A stretch of DNA of 64,000 bases. Source: Halomicrobium zhouii. GTDB lineage: Archaea > Halobacteriota > Halobacteria > Halobacteriales > Haloarculaceae. Where the stretch lies: assembly GCF_900114435.1 (NCBI RefSeq), contig NZ_FOZK01000002.1, positions 186,001-250,000 of the forward strand. Reading direction: 5' to 3'. Numbering within the stretch: position 1 is the stretch's first letter; each line of letters begins with the position of its first letter. Below the pieces are notes generated by a model, which was not told the DNA's origin, did no database searches, and worked only from the letters and a program-made list of their open reading frames with translations. A program made the translations under genes and the position numbers. Below, piece by piece: positions 45,955 to 55,016 of the stretch.

Positions 45955-46566
45955 CTACGATTCGGCGATCTCGTCTACAATTCTCACGTGGACCGAAAAC
46001 GCGGTCCCGGCGAACAGGAGAACGAACGCGACCGTGAACGCGAGGGAGACGAGGAGAATCCCGAACGTCACGATTCCCATCGTCATCGCGACGGTTGGGT
46101 TCGCGGCGACCCAGTGGACGCCCGTTCGAAGCGCTGCTTCCCCATGCTGGCCGGTAGATAACGCGACGAACGTCGGTATCATCACCAGCGAGAGGTACAG
46201 CCCGACGTACAGCGTCACCAGGGCCAATCCGAGTTTGAGGGCTGTAAACCCGCCAGCGAGCGAGTAGAAGTACCCGGCCGAGAACCCGAGGAACAGCGGC
46301 GGCAGCAGGCCAAACACGGTCGCAGGAACGAACTGGCGTCTGACGACGCCGAGCACTCGACGGGGCTCGACGCGGTTTCGGTCCGAATCCAGGTTGCGGA
46401 TCGCGGCGTAGACACCCAGCGTAACCGGACCGATGGTGACGACGAACAGGGACCCGATCGTCCAGCAGAGACTGAGTACGACGAGCCAGTAGATGTTGTC
46501 GTAGATGAACGCGCCCGTCCCTGACAGCCCGTTTTCGAGCCGGCTGGTGGACGCGTTCTCGACCAT
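45955..46566 (-). CDS. DUF624 (YesL-like) membrane protein
   Basis: The 203-residue protein has five predicted membrane helices and the DUF624 pattern, including a first helix with WLVVLSLCWTIGSL and the GPVTLGVYAAIRNLD loop. DUF624 proteins occur in carbohydrate ABC operons as auxiliary membrane components of unknown mechanism. Here it is the last gene after binding protein, MalF and MalG, and its ATG overlaps the MalG stop by one base (TAATG), so it is co-translated with the importer. Confidence 0.85.
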   Translation of the reverse strand: MVENASTSRLENGLSGTGAFIYDNIYWLVVLSLCWTIGSLFVVTIGPVTLGVYAAIRNLDSDRNRVEPRRVLGVVRRQFVPATVFGLLPPLFLGFSAGYFYSLAGGFTALKLGLALVTLYVGLYLSLVMIPTFVALSTGQHGEAALRTGVHWVAANPTVAMTMGIVTFGILLVSLAFTVAFVLLFAGTAFSVHVRIVDEIAES

Positions 46567-47426
46567 TATCCGGTCCCCGCCTGCATCTGGACGCTCGAGA
46601 TGAGCTTGTCCTGGAAGAGCAGGAACACGACGAACAGGGGCAGCGAGATCACTGCCAGGCCCGCCATCAGGCGGTTCGCATCGTCAGCGTAGACACTCTG
46701 GAGCGTGGTCGCTCCGACGGGCAGCGTGTACGCCACGTCGTTGTTGAGGACGATCAGTGGCCAGAGGTACTGATTCCAGCTCCAGACGAACATGAAGAGA
46801 GCCAGAGCCGTGATCACCGACAGCGACAGTGGCAGGATGATCTGTGCGTAGATCCTGAACGTGGAGAAGCCGTCCATTCTGGCGGACTCTTCCAGTTCCT
46901 CCGGGATATCGCGGAAGAACTGTACCAGGAGGAAGACTCCCAGCGGCGTCGCGGTGAACGGGAGGATGATCGCCCAGTAGGAGTTCGTCCACCCCATCTG
47001 GGTGATCAACGTGAACAGCGGGATGATGTTCACGTGCGGTGGGACCATGAAGCTCGCGATGATGATGCCGAACAGGACCCGCTTTCCTGGCCAGTCGAGC
47101 CTCGTCAACGCGAACGCGACCGTCGAGTCGACGATCAGGACGAGCGTCGTCGTGATCGTCGAGATCACGAGCGTGTTCCAGATCCAGCGGTAAATCAGGT
47201 CGTGCCCGGTGAATATCTCGACCCAGTACTGGACGGTGATGCTACCGGGAATCCAGCTGAAGCCGAACAGCTGGTTGGACGGCGTCATCGAGAGGGTGAA
47301 CATCCGGAACAGCGGAATTGCGAAGAGGAATGCCAGCCCGTACATCACCACGTACACGCCGATGCGGTAGAGCGTCTCGCGATCGAGCGAGAACCTCTCG
47401 ACGGCCGAATCGAGCGCTGAACTCAT
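46566..47426 (-). CDS. ABC sugar importer permease, MalG type
   Basis: The 286-residue protein has six membrane helices and an EAA loop (EELEESARMDGFSTFRIYAQIILPL, ~residues 177-201) for docking to MalK. It belongs to the CUT1 group that imports di- and oligosaccharides or glycerol-phosphate-type substrates. It overlaps the MalF gene by four bases (ATGA) and the DUF624 gene by one. With a GH68 enzyme next door, sucrose or another fructoside is the most plausible cargo, by context only. Confidence 0.9.
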   Translation of the reverse strand: MSSALDSAVERFSLDRETLYRIGVYVVMYGLAFLFAIPLFRMFTLSMTPSNQLFGFSWIPGSITVQYWVEIFTGHDLIYRWIWNTLVISTITTTLVLIVDSTVAFALTRLDWPGKRVLFGIIIASFMVPPHVNIIPLFTLITQMGWTNSYWAIILPFTATPLGVFLLVQFFRDIPEELEESARMDGFSTFRIYAQIILPLSLSVITALALFMFVWSWNQYLWPLIVLNNDVAYTLPVGATTLQSVYADDANRLMAGLAVISLPLFVVFLLFQDKLISSVQMQAGTG

Positions 47427-48328
47427 TCGTCAACCCCCTGTCCAACGATGGCGTAGTTCAGGACCGAGACGCCGATCAGGATCAACAGGATGACGTACCC
47501 GACTGCCGCGCCGTACCCGAGATCGAACGTCTTGAAGCCGAGCTGGTAGAGGTAGTACACCAGCGTGATGGTGGCCTCGTTGGGTCCGCCGCTGGTCATC
47601 GTCTCGACCTGACCGAACACCTGAAACTGGAAGACTGTGCCCGCGATCAGGACGAAGATGATGGCGTTTTTCATCTGCGGGAGTGTGATGTCCCAGAACT
47701 GGCGCCACGGTCCGGCCCCGTCCAGCTGAGCGGCTTCGTAGAGCCGCTCCGGGACGTTCTGTCGCGAGGCGAGGAGGACCGCGAAGTAGAAGCCGGCCTG
47801 CCACCAGACGGTCAACAGCGATAGCGCGGGCAGTGCGAACGCCTGGTTCGTCAGGATCCCACCGACGAACCGCCCGAGATACACCGTGAACACGCCGTTG
47901 CTCGCGTAGAGCTGCAGCCAGAGGAATCCAACGATAGAGACCGTCATCACGTACGGGACGAAGTAGAAGAACTGGAGGACCTTCTTGCCCTTGATCCCGC
48001 GATTGATACCGAGGGCGATGATCATGCTCACTATCAGCAACGACGGGACGGTGAGCACGACGAACCACGCTGTGTTCTTCAGCGCCTTCCAGAACAGCGG
48101 GTCAGAGAGCAGCGTGACGTAGTTCTCGATACCGACGAACTCCGACTGGGCTGGCTGCAGGAGGTCCCACTCGAAGAAGCTCATGTAGAACCCCTTCACC
48201 AGGGGGTAGAGCAGGAACACACTGAACACGGCGACGTACGGTAACGCGAACAGGTAGCCGTGAAGGGTTTCACGGTCTACCCAGTCGGTTACACCGGAGG
48301 CGTCCCCAGTGGTCGATTTTACGTCCAT
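47423..48328 (-). CDS. ABC sugar importer permease, MalF type
   Basis: The 301-residue protein has six membrane helices and the EAA loop (ERLYEAAQLDGAGPWRQFWDI, ~residues 192-212). N-terminal residues before the first helix are short, without the long periplasmic loop of E. coli MalF, as is usual for archaeal CUT1 permeases. It pairs with the overlapping MalG gene. The binding-protein gene ends 28 bases upstream, so the three are one operon transcribed from the 49761-49769 promoter. Confidence 0.9.
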   Translation of the reverse strand: MDVKSTTGDASGVTDWVDRETLHGYLFALPYVAVFSVFLLYPLVKGFYMSFFEWDLLQPAQSEFVGIENYVTLLSDPLFWKALKNTAWFVVLTVPSLLIVSMIIALGINRGIKGKKVLQFFYFVPYVMTVSIVGFLWLQLYASNGVFTVYLGRFVGGILTNQAFALPALSLLTVWWQAGFYFAVLLASRQNVPERLYEAAQLDGAGPWRQFWDITLPQMKNAIIFVLIAGTVFQFQVFGQVETMTSGGPNEATITLVYYLYQLGFKTFDLGYGAAVGYVILLILIGVSVLNYAIVGQGVDE

Positions 48329-48356
48329 TATTGGTCAATACTGTGTGTCCGTATTC

Positions 48357-49739
48357 TTAGTTCATCCGGTCGCGGATCGCCGTCGCGGACTTGGTGATCC
48401 CCTCCTGGGGTTCCACGTTTTGCGCGTAGATACTCGACAGCGAACCGCCGATCTCCGGGGCGTACAGGTTGATGTCGGCCCGCGGCTGGTATCGAAGCTG
48501 GTCGTTCGCCGCCATGTCGGCCAGCGTCTCGACGATCCCGTACTCGTCGTAGATCGGGTGACTCGTCACTTCGTCCGACTCGGCCACCTTCGGCGTCGGG
48601 GGCAGATGGCCGGCCTTCGTCGCCCAGACTGGGTTGTTCTGGGTGATGTACTCGACGAACTTGACCCGGGCCTTCTTCTCGGCGTTCGTGTGGCTCGGAT
48701 TCGACGGGAAGAAGAACCCGTTGCTCTCACAGAACGTCTCCTTCGTTCCGCCGGCGAAGGCCCACGGTGGGTGGTACGTGAAGTCGAGCCCGTCGATGAA
48801 CTCGTTGTTGTCGTTCTGGAGGCGGTTGGCCATCCAGTTCCCCATGAATCCCATCGCAGCCTGGTCGTTCTTGAACTCGTTAATCCGGACGTCCGTGTCC
48901 GAGAGGTCGTCCGTGTCGTCCCAGCCCTGCTCGCCCGTCACGGAATCGTAGAACTTGGCCGCCGCGAGCCCGGCATCCGTCTCGTGGAATACTGGGTTCC
49001 CGGTGCTCGGATCCCCGTTCTCGAACATGTTTCCACCCTGCTGTTTCACGAGAGAGAAGTAGACGCGGAATCCCTCGTACAGGTTGTCGTAGGTCTGCAG
49101 GAAGAAGGGCCGCTTGTCGGTGTTTTCTTTCACGGCGTTCGCGGCCTCTGCAAGCTCGTCGGGAGTCGACGGCGCCGCCGGCGCCCCCGCTTCTTCGAGA
49201 ACGGTGTTGTTGGTCGCGAGCATCATCCCGTGGATGTCGATGGGGAGTGCAACAGTGTTCCCGCCCGCCGTGGCAGCGGGCTCGACGATGTCGTAGTACG
49301 GATCGAGTCCGTCCTGGAGGTAGTCGTCGATCGGGTCGAGGATTCCTTCCGAGTTGAAGTACGACGAGAACGACATCCAGTAGGACGCGACGTGGGGCGC
49401 GTTACCCGACGCTGCGGCCGTCGTGAGCTTCGTCGTCACCTCACCGAAGGGCACCGACTGGGTGTTCACGGTGATGTTCGGGTTCTCGTCCTCGAACTCC
49501 GAAATCAGCGTCTTCAGTTCGGAGGCTTCGGTCCCGCCGAACGATTCCCAGAACGTAATCTCGACGTCGCTTGCCGCGGTCGTCTTCGTGGCATCGCCGT
49601 TGGTTTCGCCGCCAGACCCGCCAGATCCATCGCCACCACCGTCCCCGCTACATCCTGCGAGGCCAGCGATACCCGCGACACCGAGTCCTTTGATGACGTT
49701 TCGACGACTACGTTTGCTAGTGGTTCCCTCTAGGGGCAT
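48357..49739 (-). CDS. ABC sugar-binding lipoprotein
   Basis: The 460-residue extracellular solute-binding protein of the CUT1 type carries a Tat motif (SRRNVIKGLG) and lipobox (LAGC, Cys ~30), followed by a Gly/Asp/Ser-rich flexible linker and the two-lobed body with WESFGG and SWMSF-like binding-site aromatics. ATG at 49739 gives the correct signal; the longer frame to 49820 includes the promoter. It is first gene of the importer operon and captures the sugar outside the cell. Confidence 0.9.
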   Translation of the reverse strand: MPLEGTTSKRSRRNVIKGLGVAGIAGLAGCSGDGGGDGSGGSGGETNGDATKTTAASDVEITFWESFGGTEASELKTLISEFEDENPNITVNTQSVPFGEVTTKLTTAAASGNAPHVASYWMSFSSYFNSEGILDPIDDYLQDGLDPYYDIVEPAATAGGNTVALPIDIHGMMLATNNTVLEEAGAPAAPSTPDELAEAANAVKENTDKRPFFLQTYDNLYEGFRVYFSLVKQQGGNMFENGDPSTGNPVFHETDAGLAAAKFYDSVTGEQGWDDTDDLSDTDVRINEFKNDQAAMGFMGNWMANRLQNDNNEFIDGLDFTYHPPWAFAGGTKETFCESNGFFFPSNPSHTNAEKKARVKFVEYITQNNPVWATKAGHLPPTPKVAESDEVTSHPIYDEYGIVETLADMAANDQLRYQPRADINLYAPEIGGSLSSIYAQNVEPQEGITKSATAIRDRMN

Positions 49740-49760
49740 GACTAACACTCTTTGTATGTC

Positions 49761-49769
49761 ATATATAAA
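49761..49769 (-). promoter_or_regulatory. TATA-type promoter of the importer operon
   Basis: The minus-strand TTTATATAT ends 22 bases before the ATG at 49739, fitting a leaderless transcript of the binding-protein gene. Confidence 0.55.
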
Positions 49770-49820
49770 CATTCCGCATCTTAGATCGTTGCAATAGTCG
49801 TTCTGGGTGGAGATCACCAC

Positions 49821-49841
49821 TGTGTGACATAGATCTACACA
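49821..49841. promoter_or_regulatory. Palindrome between the divergent importer promoters
   Basis: TGTGT-N11-ACACA brackets the palindrome TAGATCTA (49830-49837). It lies between the TATA boxes of the binding-protein operon and the malK gene, so a regulator such as the nearby TrmB or IclR protein could act on both. The binding protein is not shown by sequence. Confidence 0.35.
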
Positions 49842-49843
49842 AC

Positions 49844-49854
49844 GTTAAAATAGG
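49844..49854 (+). promoter_or_regulatory. TATA-type promoter of the malK gene
   Basis: GTTAAAATAGG lies 22-32 bases before the ATG at 49876. Confidence 0.5.
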
Positions 49855-49875
49855 ATAAGAGGATGCGCACTAGAT

Positions 49876-51009
49876 ATGGGTACCATCGACATCAACGAGG
49901 TACGAAAGATGTACGACTCGGAAGAAGGGAGTATCGTCGCGGTCGATGGGGTGTCGTTGTCCGTCGACGACGGTGAATTCGTCACGATCGTCGGTCCGTC
50001 GGGATCGGGGAAGTCGACGCTGTTGCGCATGCTAGCGGGGCTGGAATCGATTACGGACGGGACGATTTCGATCGACGGCAAGACGATCAACGATGTACCA
50101 CCCCAGTACCGCGGCGTCGCGATGGTCTTTCAGGAATATGCCCTCTATCCACACATGAGCGTCCGGAAAAACATGGCCTACGGTCTCAAATTGACCACCG
50201 ACCTCTCGACGGACGATATCGACCGCCGCGTCGAGGAGACCGCGGAGATGATGGGGATCGAAGACCTCCTGGAGAAGAAACCGGGCAACCTCTCCGGTGG
50301 GCAACAACAGCGCGTGGCGACTGGTCGGGCGATCGTCCGTGATCCAGAGGTGTTCCTGTTCGACGAGCCGCTCTCGAACCTGGACGCCAAGCTCCGGCTT
50401 CACATGCGCACGGAACTCCAGCGGCTCCAGGAAGACCTGAACACCACTTCGATCTACGTGACTCACGACCAGTCCGAAGCGATGACCATGAGCGACCGGA
50501 TCGTGATTCTCGACGAGGGTGAGATCCAGCAGGTCGGGACTCCAGCGGAGGTGTACGCCTCCCCCAGTAACAGGTTCGTCGCGGACTTCATCGGCAGTCC
50601 GTCGATGAACTTCTTCGACGTGACGCTCGATGGGGATCGACTCGTCGGTGCCGACTTCGAATACACGGTGTCAGATGCGTTTCTCGACAGAGTCGACCAG
50701 AACCGGGACGCCAGCGACCTCGTCCTCGGTATCAGGCCCGAACACGTCGTCCTGGCCGACGACGGTCCCAACACGATCGAGGTCCAGCTGGACGTCCTCG
50801 AACACGAGGGGAGCGACAACTACCTCTACCTCGTCAACGAGGACACGGAGTGGACTGTCAGAGTCCCTGGTAACGAGATGGTCGAAGCCGGTGCGCACGT
50901 TGGGCTGGGGCTTCCAGAAGAGCACCTCCACCTGTTCGACCAGGAGACTGGCCGTCGTGTCCTTCGCAGAGAGGGCTCGATTCCCTCGGCGACGGCGCCT
51001 GCGGAGTGA
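49876..51009 (+). CDS. ABC sugar importer ATPase, MalK/UgpC type
   Basis: The 377-residue ATPase has Walker A (GPSGSGKST, ~residues 38-46), the LSGGQQQR signature (~137), Walker B (VFLFDEPLSNLD, ~157-168), an H-loop (THDQSEA, ~195) and a C-terminal TOBE-type regulatory domain (~240-365). The long C-terminal domain marks it as a MalK-type subunit able to receive regulatory signals. It is transcribed divergently from the binding-protein operon and powers the MalF-MalG pair; it might also serve the orphan permease at 39470. Confidence 0.9.
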   Translation: MGTIDINEVRKMYDSEEGSIVAVDGVSLSVDDGEFVTIVGPSGSGKSTLLRMLAGLESITDGTISIDGKTINDVPPQYRGVAMVFQEYALYPHMSVRKNMAYGLKLTTDLSTDDIDRRVEETAEMMGIEDLLEKKPGNLSGGQQQRVATGRAIVRDPEVFLFDEPLSNLDAKLRLHMRTELQRLQEDLNTTSIYVTHDQSEAMTMSDRIVILDEGEIQQVGTPAEVYASPSNRFVADFIGSPSMNFFDVTLDGDRLVGADFEYTVSDAFLDRVDQNRDASDLVLGIRPEHVVLADDGPNTIEVQLDVLEHEGSDNYLYLVNEDTEWTVRVPGNEMVEAGAHVGLGLPEEHLHLFDQETGRRVLRREGSIPSATAPAE

Positions 51010-51088
51010 CCGTTCCGACACCCACCACCCGACTGCGGTCTTCTTCCATTCCCGGTTCTGCTTCGTGTCCCGTCACTCGAACGCCGCT

Positions 51089-52156
51089 TCACTCGATGCC
51101 GATTACGTCGATTTCGATCGCTCGAATGTCTTCGACGACTGCGCCATACCCACCGACGGTGTACTCGCCGTCGCCGGTCCGAATTCGCAGTGCGGCCTGG
51201 ATGAACTGTTGGGCGAAGGTCGTGTCTCTCGTCGGGTAGACGTCCGTGTAGATGACGTCGACTACTTCGCCCTCCACTTCGACCATCTCGTGGCTCCGCA
51301 GGTCGACGCCGTTGACTCGCACTCTCACTGTTTCGTCCTCGGTGTGGAGCATCTCGAGGTCGCGGATGAGCTGCCGGACCGAGACGTACGTTTCCGGGTG
51401 ACCGACCGACTCAGAGTAGAGTGTGTCCCACGGTTCCCACAGCTGGAGCTGAAAGAACCAGTGGAGAAACGACGTGAGGGTGTTGTCATCGACGACCAGC
51501 CCGTACTCGCCGTCTAACTCGTTGTCGATGGCGAGGACGGCGATGGACCCGTCGATGAGGGCGACGAACGGTCCGTTCGCTTCGCACCGACGAGCCTCCG
51601 TGGCGACACGAGAGAACATGTCGGGGAGGTCCTCCGTCGTGCTATCGGCCGGGTCGAAATTCAGGGCGATGCGAACCGTCACTCCTCGTTCGTGAATGGT
51701 ACCGAGTACCGCTTCCATTTCGACGAGTTCAGCGGGCGACGCACAGATCTGCACGACGTGGTTCGCTTCACTGACGTAATCGATGGCTTTCTCGATCGTG
51801 CCCTTCTGCGTCTGGAAGACGCTGATATCGGTGTGTTCGATGCTCGGCCGGTCCCACACGTCCTCGAGTTCGTCCGCCGCATTTTCGAACCCGTCTGCCC
51901 ACTCCCGGAGCTCCTCGACGGCCCGGTCGACGTTGGGGATACGTGCGCGAAGCGTATCCTGCTCGTACGTCTCGACGTACCCATCGGCAGCCAGGTCTCT
52001 GAGTACGTCGTACAACCGGGCCCTCGGGACGGAGCATATGTCCGTAAGATCCCCGACCGACGCATCGTGCAGCCGGAGCAGCCCCAGATACGCTTCGGCT
52101 TCGTATTCCGAGAACCCCGCCCGAGAAAGCACCGCCGTGAGTTCGTCGTCGTTCAT
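51089..52156 (-). CDS. TrmB-family sugar-responsive regulator
   Basis: The 355-residue regulator has a TrmB-type winged helix (~residues 5-75, with SEYEAEAYLGLLRL and ARLYDVLRDL), a coiled segment, and a C-terminal sensor domain of the TrmB effector type (~125-350). TrmB proteins sense sugars and control ABC importers and central metabolism, as activators or repressors. ATG at 52156 starts directly before the helix-turn-helix; a TATA-like stretch (TTTTTATCAG, 52177-52186) lies ~21-30 bases upstream. It is divergent from the IclR gene and convergent with malK, so the importer is its likely target. Confidence 0.85.
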   Translation of the reverse strand: MNDDELTAVLSRAGFSEYEAEAYLGLLRLHDASVGDLTDICSVPRARLYDVLRDLAADGYVETYEQDTLRARIPNVDRAVEELREWADGFENAADELEDVWDRPSIEHTDISVFQTQKGTIEKAIDYVSEANHVVQICASPAELVEMEAVLGTIHERGVTVRIALNFDPADSTTEDLPDMFSRVATEARRCEANGPFVALIDGSIAVLAIDNELDGEYGLVVDDNTLTSFLHWFFQLQLWEPWDTLYSESVGHPETYVSVRQLIRDLEMLHTEDETVRVRVNGVDLRSHEMVEVEGEVVDVIYTDVYPTRDTTFAQQFIQAALRIRTGDGEYTVGGYGAVVEDIRAIEIDVIGIE

Positions 52157-52176
52157 ACGGGGGGAAACACCTGGAC

Positions 52177-52186
52177 TGATAAAAAC
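52177..52186 (-). promoter_or_regulatory. TATA-type promoter of the TrmB gene
   Basis: Minus-strand TTTTTATCAG sits 21-30 bases before the ATG at 52156. Confidence 0.45.
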
Positions 52187-52240
52187 TCCCCGTGAGTGCC
52201 GGGAAGCAGCCACCGATCCTACCTCGTTCACTCATTGCAA

Positions 52241-52250
52241 ACGTTTATCC
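52241..52250 (+). promoter_or_regulatory. TATA-type promoter of the IclR gene
   Basis: ACGTTTATCC lies 23-32 bases before the ATG at 52273. Confidence 0.4.
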
Positions 52251-52272
52251 AGACAGCGGCTAATCCGCCAGT

Positions 52273-53007
52273 ATGCCATCGAATCGGGTCATGGCGACCG
52301 AAACCGCCGTCGAGATACTCGAATCGCTCGCCAACCTCGAGTCTGCTGGCGTTACGGAACTCGCGGACGCCGTGGACGGCTCGAAGGGGAACGTCCACAA
52401 ACACCTCAAGACGCTGGAAGCGGCCAACTTCGTCTGTGAGCGCAACGGCCGCTACGAGCTCGGACTCCGGTTCCTGGAGTTCGCGACGGCAGCAAAATGG
52501 AACGAGCGTATCTACCGGGTGAGCCGGCATCCCGTCGCCCAGCTCGCAAACAACACCGGGACGACGGCGACGCTCGTCGTCCCAGAGGGGTTCGACGGCG
52601 TCTATCTCCACACCGCCTCACAGAGTGGAAAAGCGGCGAAGAAACCAGTGGAGGGGCGCCGCGCGCCGCTCGACGAACTCACCACTGGACTCGCCATCCT
52701 CTCCCAGTATTCCCCAGACAGGCAGGAAGAAGCCATGTCTGCACTGTCACTGGCAGACGCGGAAGCGATGGATCTCAGGGACCAGCTAGACCGGATCCAA
52801 CAACGCGGTATCGTCGTCCAGTCCGACGATTCGGAAATGGCAGCCATGGCTGCGCCAATTACTGTCGAAGACGGCCGTCCAGTTGGCGCGATCGGCCTCT
52901 GGCAACGGGAGTCAGATGGTGGAAACAAGCGCGTGGAATCCGATTTCGAGAAACTCGTCCGCAATGCGGCAGGGACGGTTTCGAATCGACTTTCGCTCAG
53001 TGAATGA
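52273..53007 (+). CDS. IclR-family transcription regulator
   Basis: The 244-residue regulator has an N-terminal winged helix (~residues 8-70, with TELADAVDGSKGNVHKHLKTLE) and a GAF-like IclR effector domain (~80-240). Haloarchaeal IclR proteins often control sugar catabolism; for example, members regulate fructose and arabinose genes in Haloferax. Together with the divergent TrmB gene it gives this locus two sugar-responsive regulators. The tandem 17-base repeat before the GH68 gene is one possible binding site, by context only. Confidence 0.9.
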   Translation: MPSNRVMATETAVEILESLANLESAGVTELADAVDGSKGNVHKHLKTLEAANFVCERNGRYELGLRFLEFATAAKWNERIYRVSRHPVAQLANNTGTTATLVVPEGFDGVYLHTASQSGKAAKKPVEGRRAPLDELTTGLAILSQYSPDRQEEAMSALSLADAEAMDLRDQLDRIQQRGIVVQSDDSEMAAMAAPITVEDGRPVGAIGLWQRESDGGNKRVESDFEKLVRNAAGTVSNRLSLSE

Positions 53008-54147
53008 CTCGCTCGTTCACTGACTTAGAACGATATTGCAACAACCACTGCCATACCATAATTCAGGTTACACGACCCTGATCGGTTCGCGTATCAGCGC
53101 TTCAGGCACAACTCTTGACGACTGCGTTGTTACTACACCAGTACTCACATAGGTTTTGCCTGGAAACAGCCGGAGTTTGCAGACGTTCCCAGCGGGGGAC
53201 GAAGCTGGCACGGTCGAGTCCACGGACAGTACCTCCTGGGACAGCAGCTAATATAACAACAGTAACCCTGTTATTCCTGTGGTACCACGAGACGGACCGG
53301 TAGCACATCCATCCGTCTTCAGGCGCGAGAGGAGGTCGATCGTCGTGGAACTCGTCCGATCCGAAGGTGTTGCCGTGGCGACAGTCTCCAGCTGGTGGTG
53401 ATCTCCCGGTAGCAGCCGCCACTCGACCGGCGAATTGTGAAACATATACTGATTCAATGTATATAAGAAATTGAACCAATCGCCTGGTCGATTCTCGCAG
53501 TCCTATCCACGACTCTGGACGTGTAACTCGTCCGGGTGAGACAGTTGCGGCTCGCCACACTGCGGCCCCTTCGGTCGCATCAATCGCCAGAATTCCCCGG
53601 CTACTGTGTAGCTCCGTCGCCAGCCGGATGATCTCGGGCTATCGTGGCATCTCGAACATCTGCTGGTGCGTACTCACGGCCCCGAAATTGGGCATTTGAA
53701 TCGTCCCTCGAACGAGAATTCGAGCAATATGCGACGTTCGATACAGGATGAGCAGGTGCCGTCGTTACTGCAGATCGAGAAGGGTCTTTTCGCTCGCAAA
53801 TCGACACGGCCTCCCAGTCAGCGTCGCCGTCGTACCCTTCCAGGCCCGCCGGTTCTGGGCTTCGAGTGCAAGTTTTCTGGGCCTGCTTTTCTCCCGGCCT
53901 CGTGAAGTGGACTAGTTACGCGTGCACGACGAAACCGACTCGCACTATATCATATGAATTCAAACAATTTTCGATACATATAGAAACTATTACACTACTT
54001 CGAACGCCCTGATCCGGACTGTATTGCTCGTCTGAACAAGGCCGAACATGGGGGTGTACTCGACACACGTCGACGACACAAAGTTTCGCGATGAACCGGA
54101 TTTCGGCTCTGGAGATTCGCTATTCGTCGTCAGTGACACAGCTCGTG
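53008..54147. other. Gene-poor gap of ~1.1 kb
   Basis: No supported gene. Small frames here give Cys/Arg/Ser-rich products typical of chance. A perfect inverted repeat AACAG-TAACC-CTGTT is at 53258-53272 and the stretch 53940-54000 is strongly AT-rich. The gap may be the remains of decayed genes. Confidence 0.5.
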
Positions 54148-54675
54148 TTACTCGATCTCGTCCCTCGCGATCCCGTCGTGGCCACACGTCGAACACCGTC
54201 CAGCGCTGAGGTCGACTCCCGTTCCGCAGTGCCTGCATTCCACCACTGTCTCACTATCGTTCTCTCGAAGGTACCGGACCAGCAGCAAGAGTCCGAACAT
54301 CTTCCGCCGCCACGAACCGTCGAGCCTGTCCTGAAACTTCGCGACGATGTCGGGGCTCGGCGCTATCGCATCGAACGTCGCGAGCGTGAACTCGGTTGCG
54401 ACGAACTCGCCGAGCAGGGCGGTGGCGAGCCACGACTTCCCGGTTCCGGTGGGCTCGTGCACCAGGACTCCGTGCGTCTGGACGACGCTGGCGGGCTCGA
54501 CCAGCGGGTCGATGACCGCCGGTTCGAGGAGGGCGATATCGTCGACCAGTCCTGCCGTGTCGTCGAACGTCGTGATTGGAGGGCCACGAACGTCAGCGGG
54601 GACCGTCTGTCGGGCCGGCGTCGTCGGCGTCACTGGTCGCTTCGTCGCCCGATTCCTCGTCGGTCGGCGTGGCAT
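54148..54675 (-). CDS. AAA-like P-loop protein, short or truncated, with zinc ribbon
   Basis: The 175-residue reading has a Walker A-like motif (EPTGTGKSW) in a context (ITTFDDTAGLVDDI and HGVLVHEPTGTGKS) typical of Cdc48-type AAA modules. Normal AAA domains continue for ~200 more residues, but here the protein turns after ~30 residues into a helical segment and ends in a zinc ribbon with two Cys pairs (CRHC and CSTC). It lacks Walker B and arginine-finger motifs. It may be a deletion derivative in which the start of one AAA gene is joined to the end of another gene. ATG at 54675 is the best start. The gap 54676-55016 holds nothing clear. Confidence 0.4.
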   Translation of the reverse strand: MPRRPTRNRATKRPVTPTTPARQTVPADVRGPPITTFDDTAGLVDDIALLEPAVIDPLVEPASVVQTHGVLVHEPTGTGKSWLATALLGEFVATEFTLATFDAIAPSPDIVAKFQDRLDGSWRRKMFGLLLLVRYLRENDSETVVECRHCGTGVDLSAGRCSTCGHDGIARDEIE

Positions 54676-55016
54676 CGCCCGTGGTGACTGTGTGGGACGT
54701 CCTCGATACTGCTTGTCGCCCTGTCCGCTACGTGTGTGCCACGCCGACTGGACGGGACGGCCCAGATGGCCGGACGAGCCCAGTAGCGGGGCGCACACGA
54801 GCTGGTTGCCTTGTCAGAGGGGCAGCCTGCCAGTCGTCCGTGGTACCGGACGACGGCATCAGTAGCTTCGCCGGGTGGGGAATTGAGGGTAAGTAACTGA
54901 CTACGATGACTAGACTGACTAGCGGAGCCACCATGGGACGAGCTGTACATTGGATCGATGTTTGAGAGCGAGAGCAGAATCGTTATGTGAGTAACCAACC
55001 AGGATGACGACGATAG

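Noticed and set aside
48309-49733. 474-residue plus-strand frame opposite the sugar-binding protein
   Set aside because: It is Val/Arg-rich without domains and antisense to a clear Tat lipoprotein gene.
53102-53560. 152-residue minus-strand frame in the gene-poor gap
   Set aside because: Cys/Trp/Arg-rich composition without acidic bias or motif; likely chance or decayed sequence.
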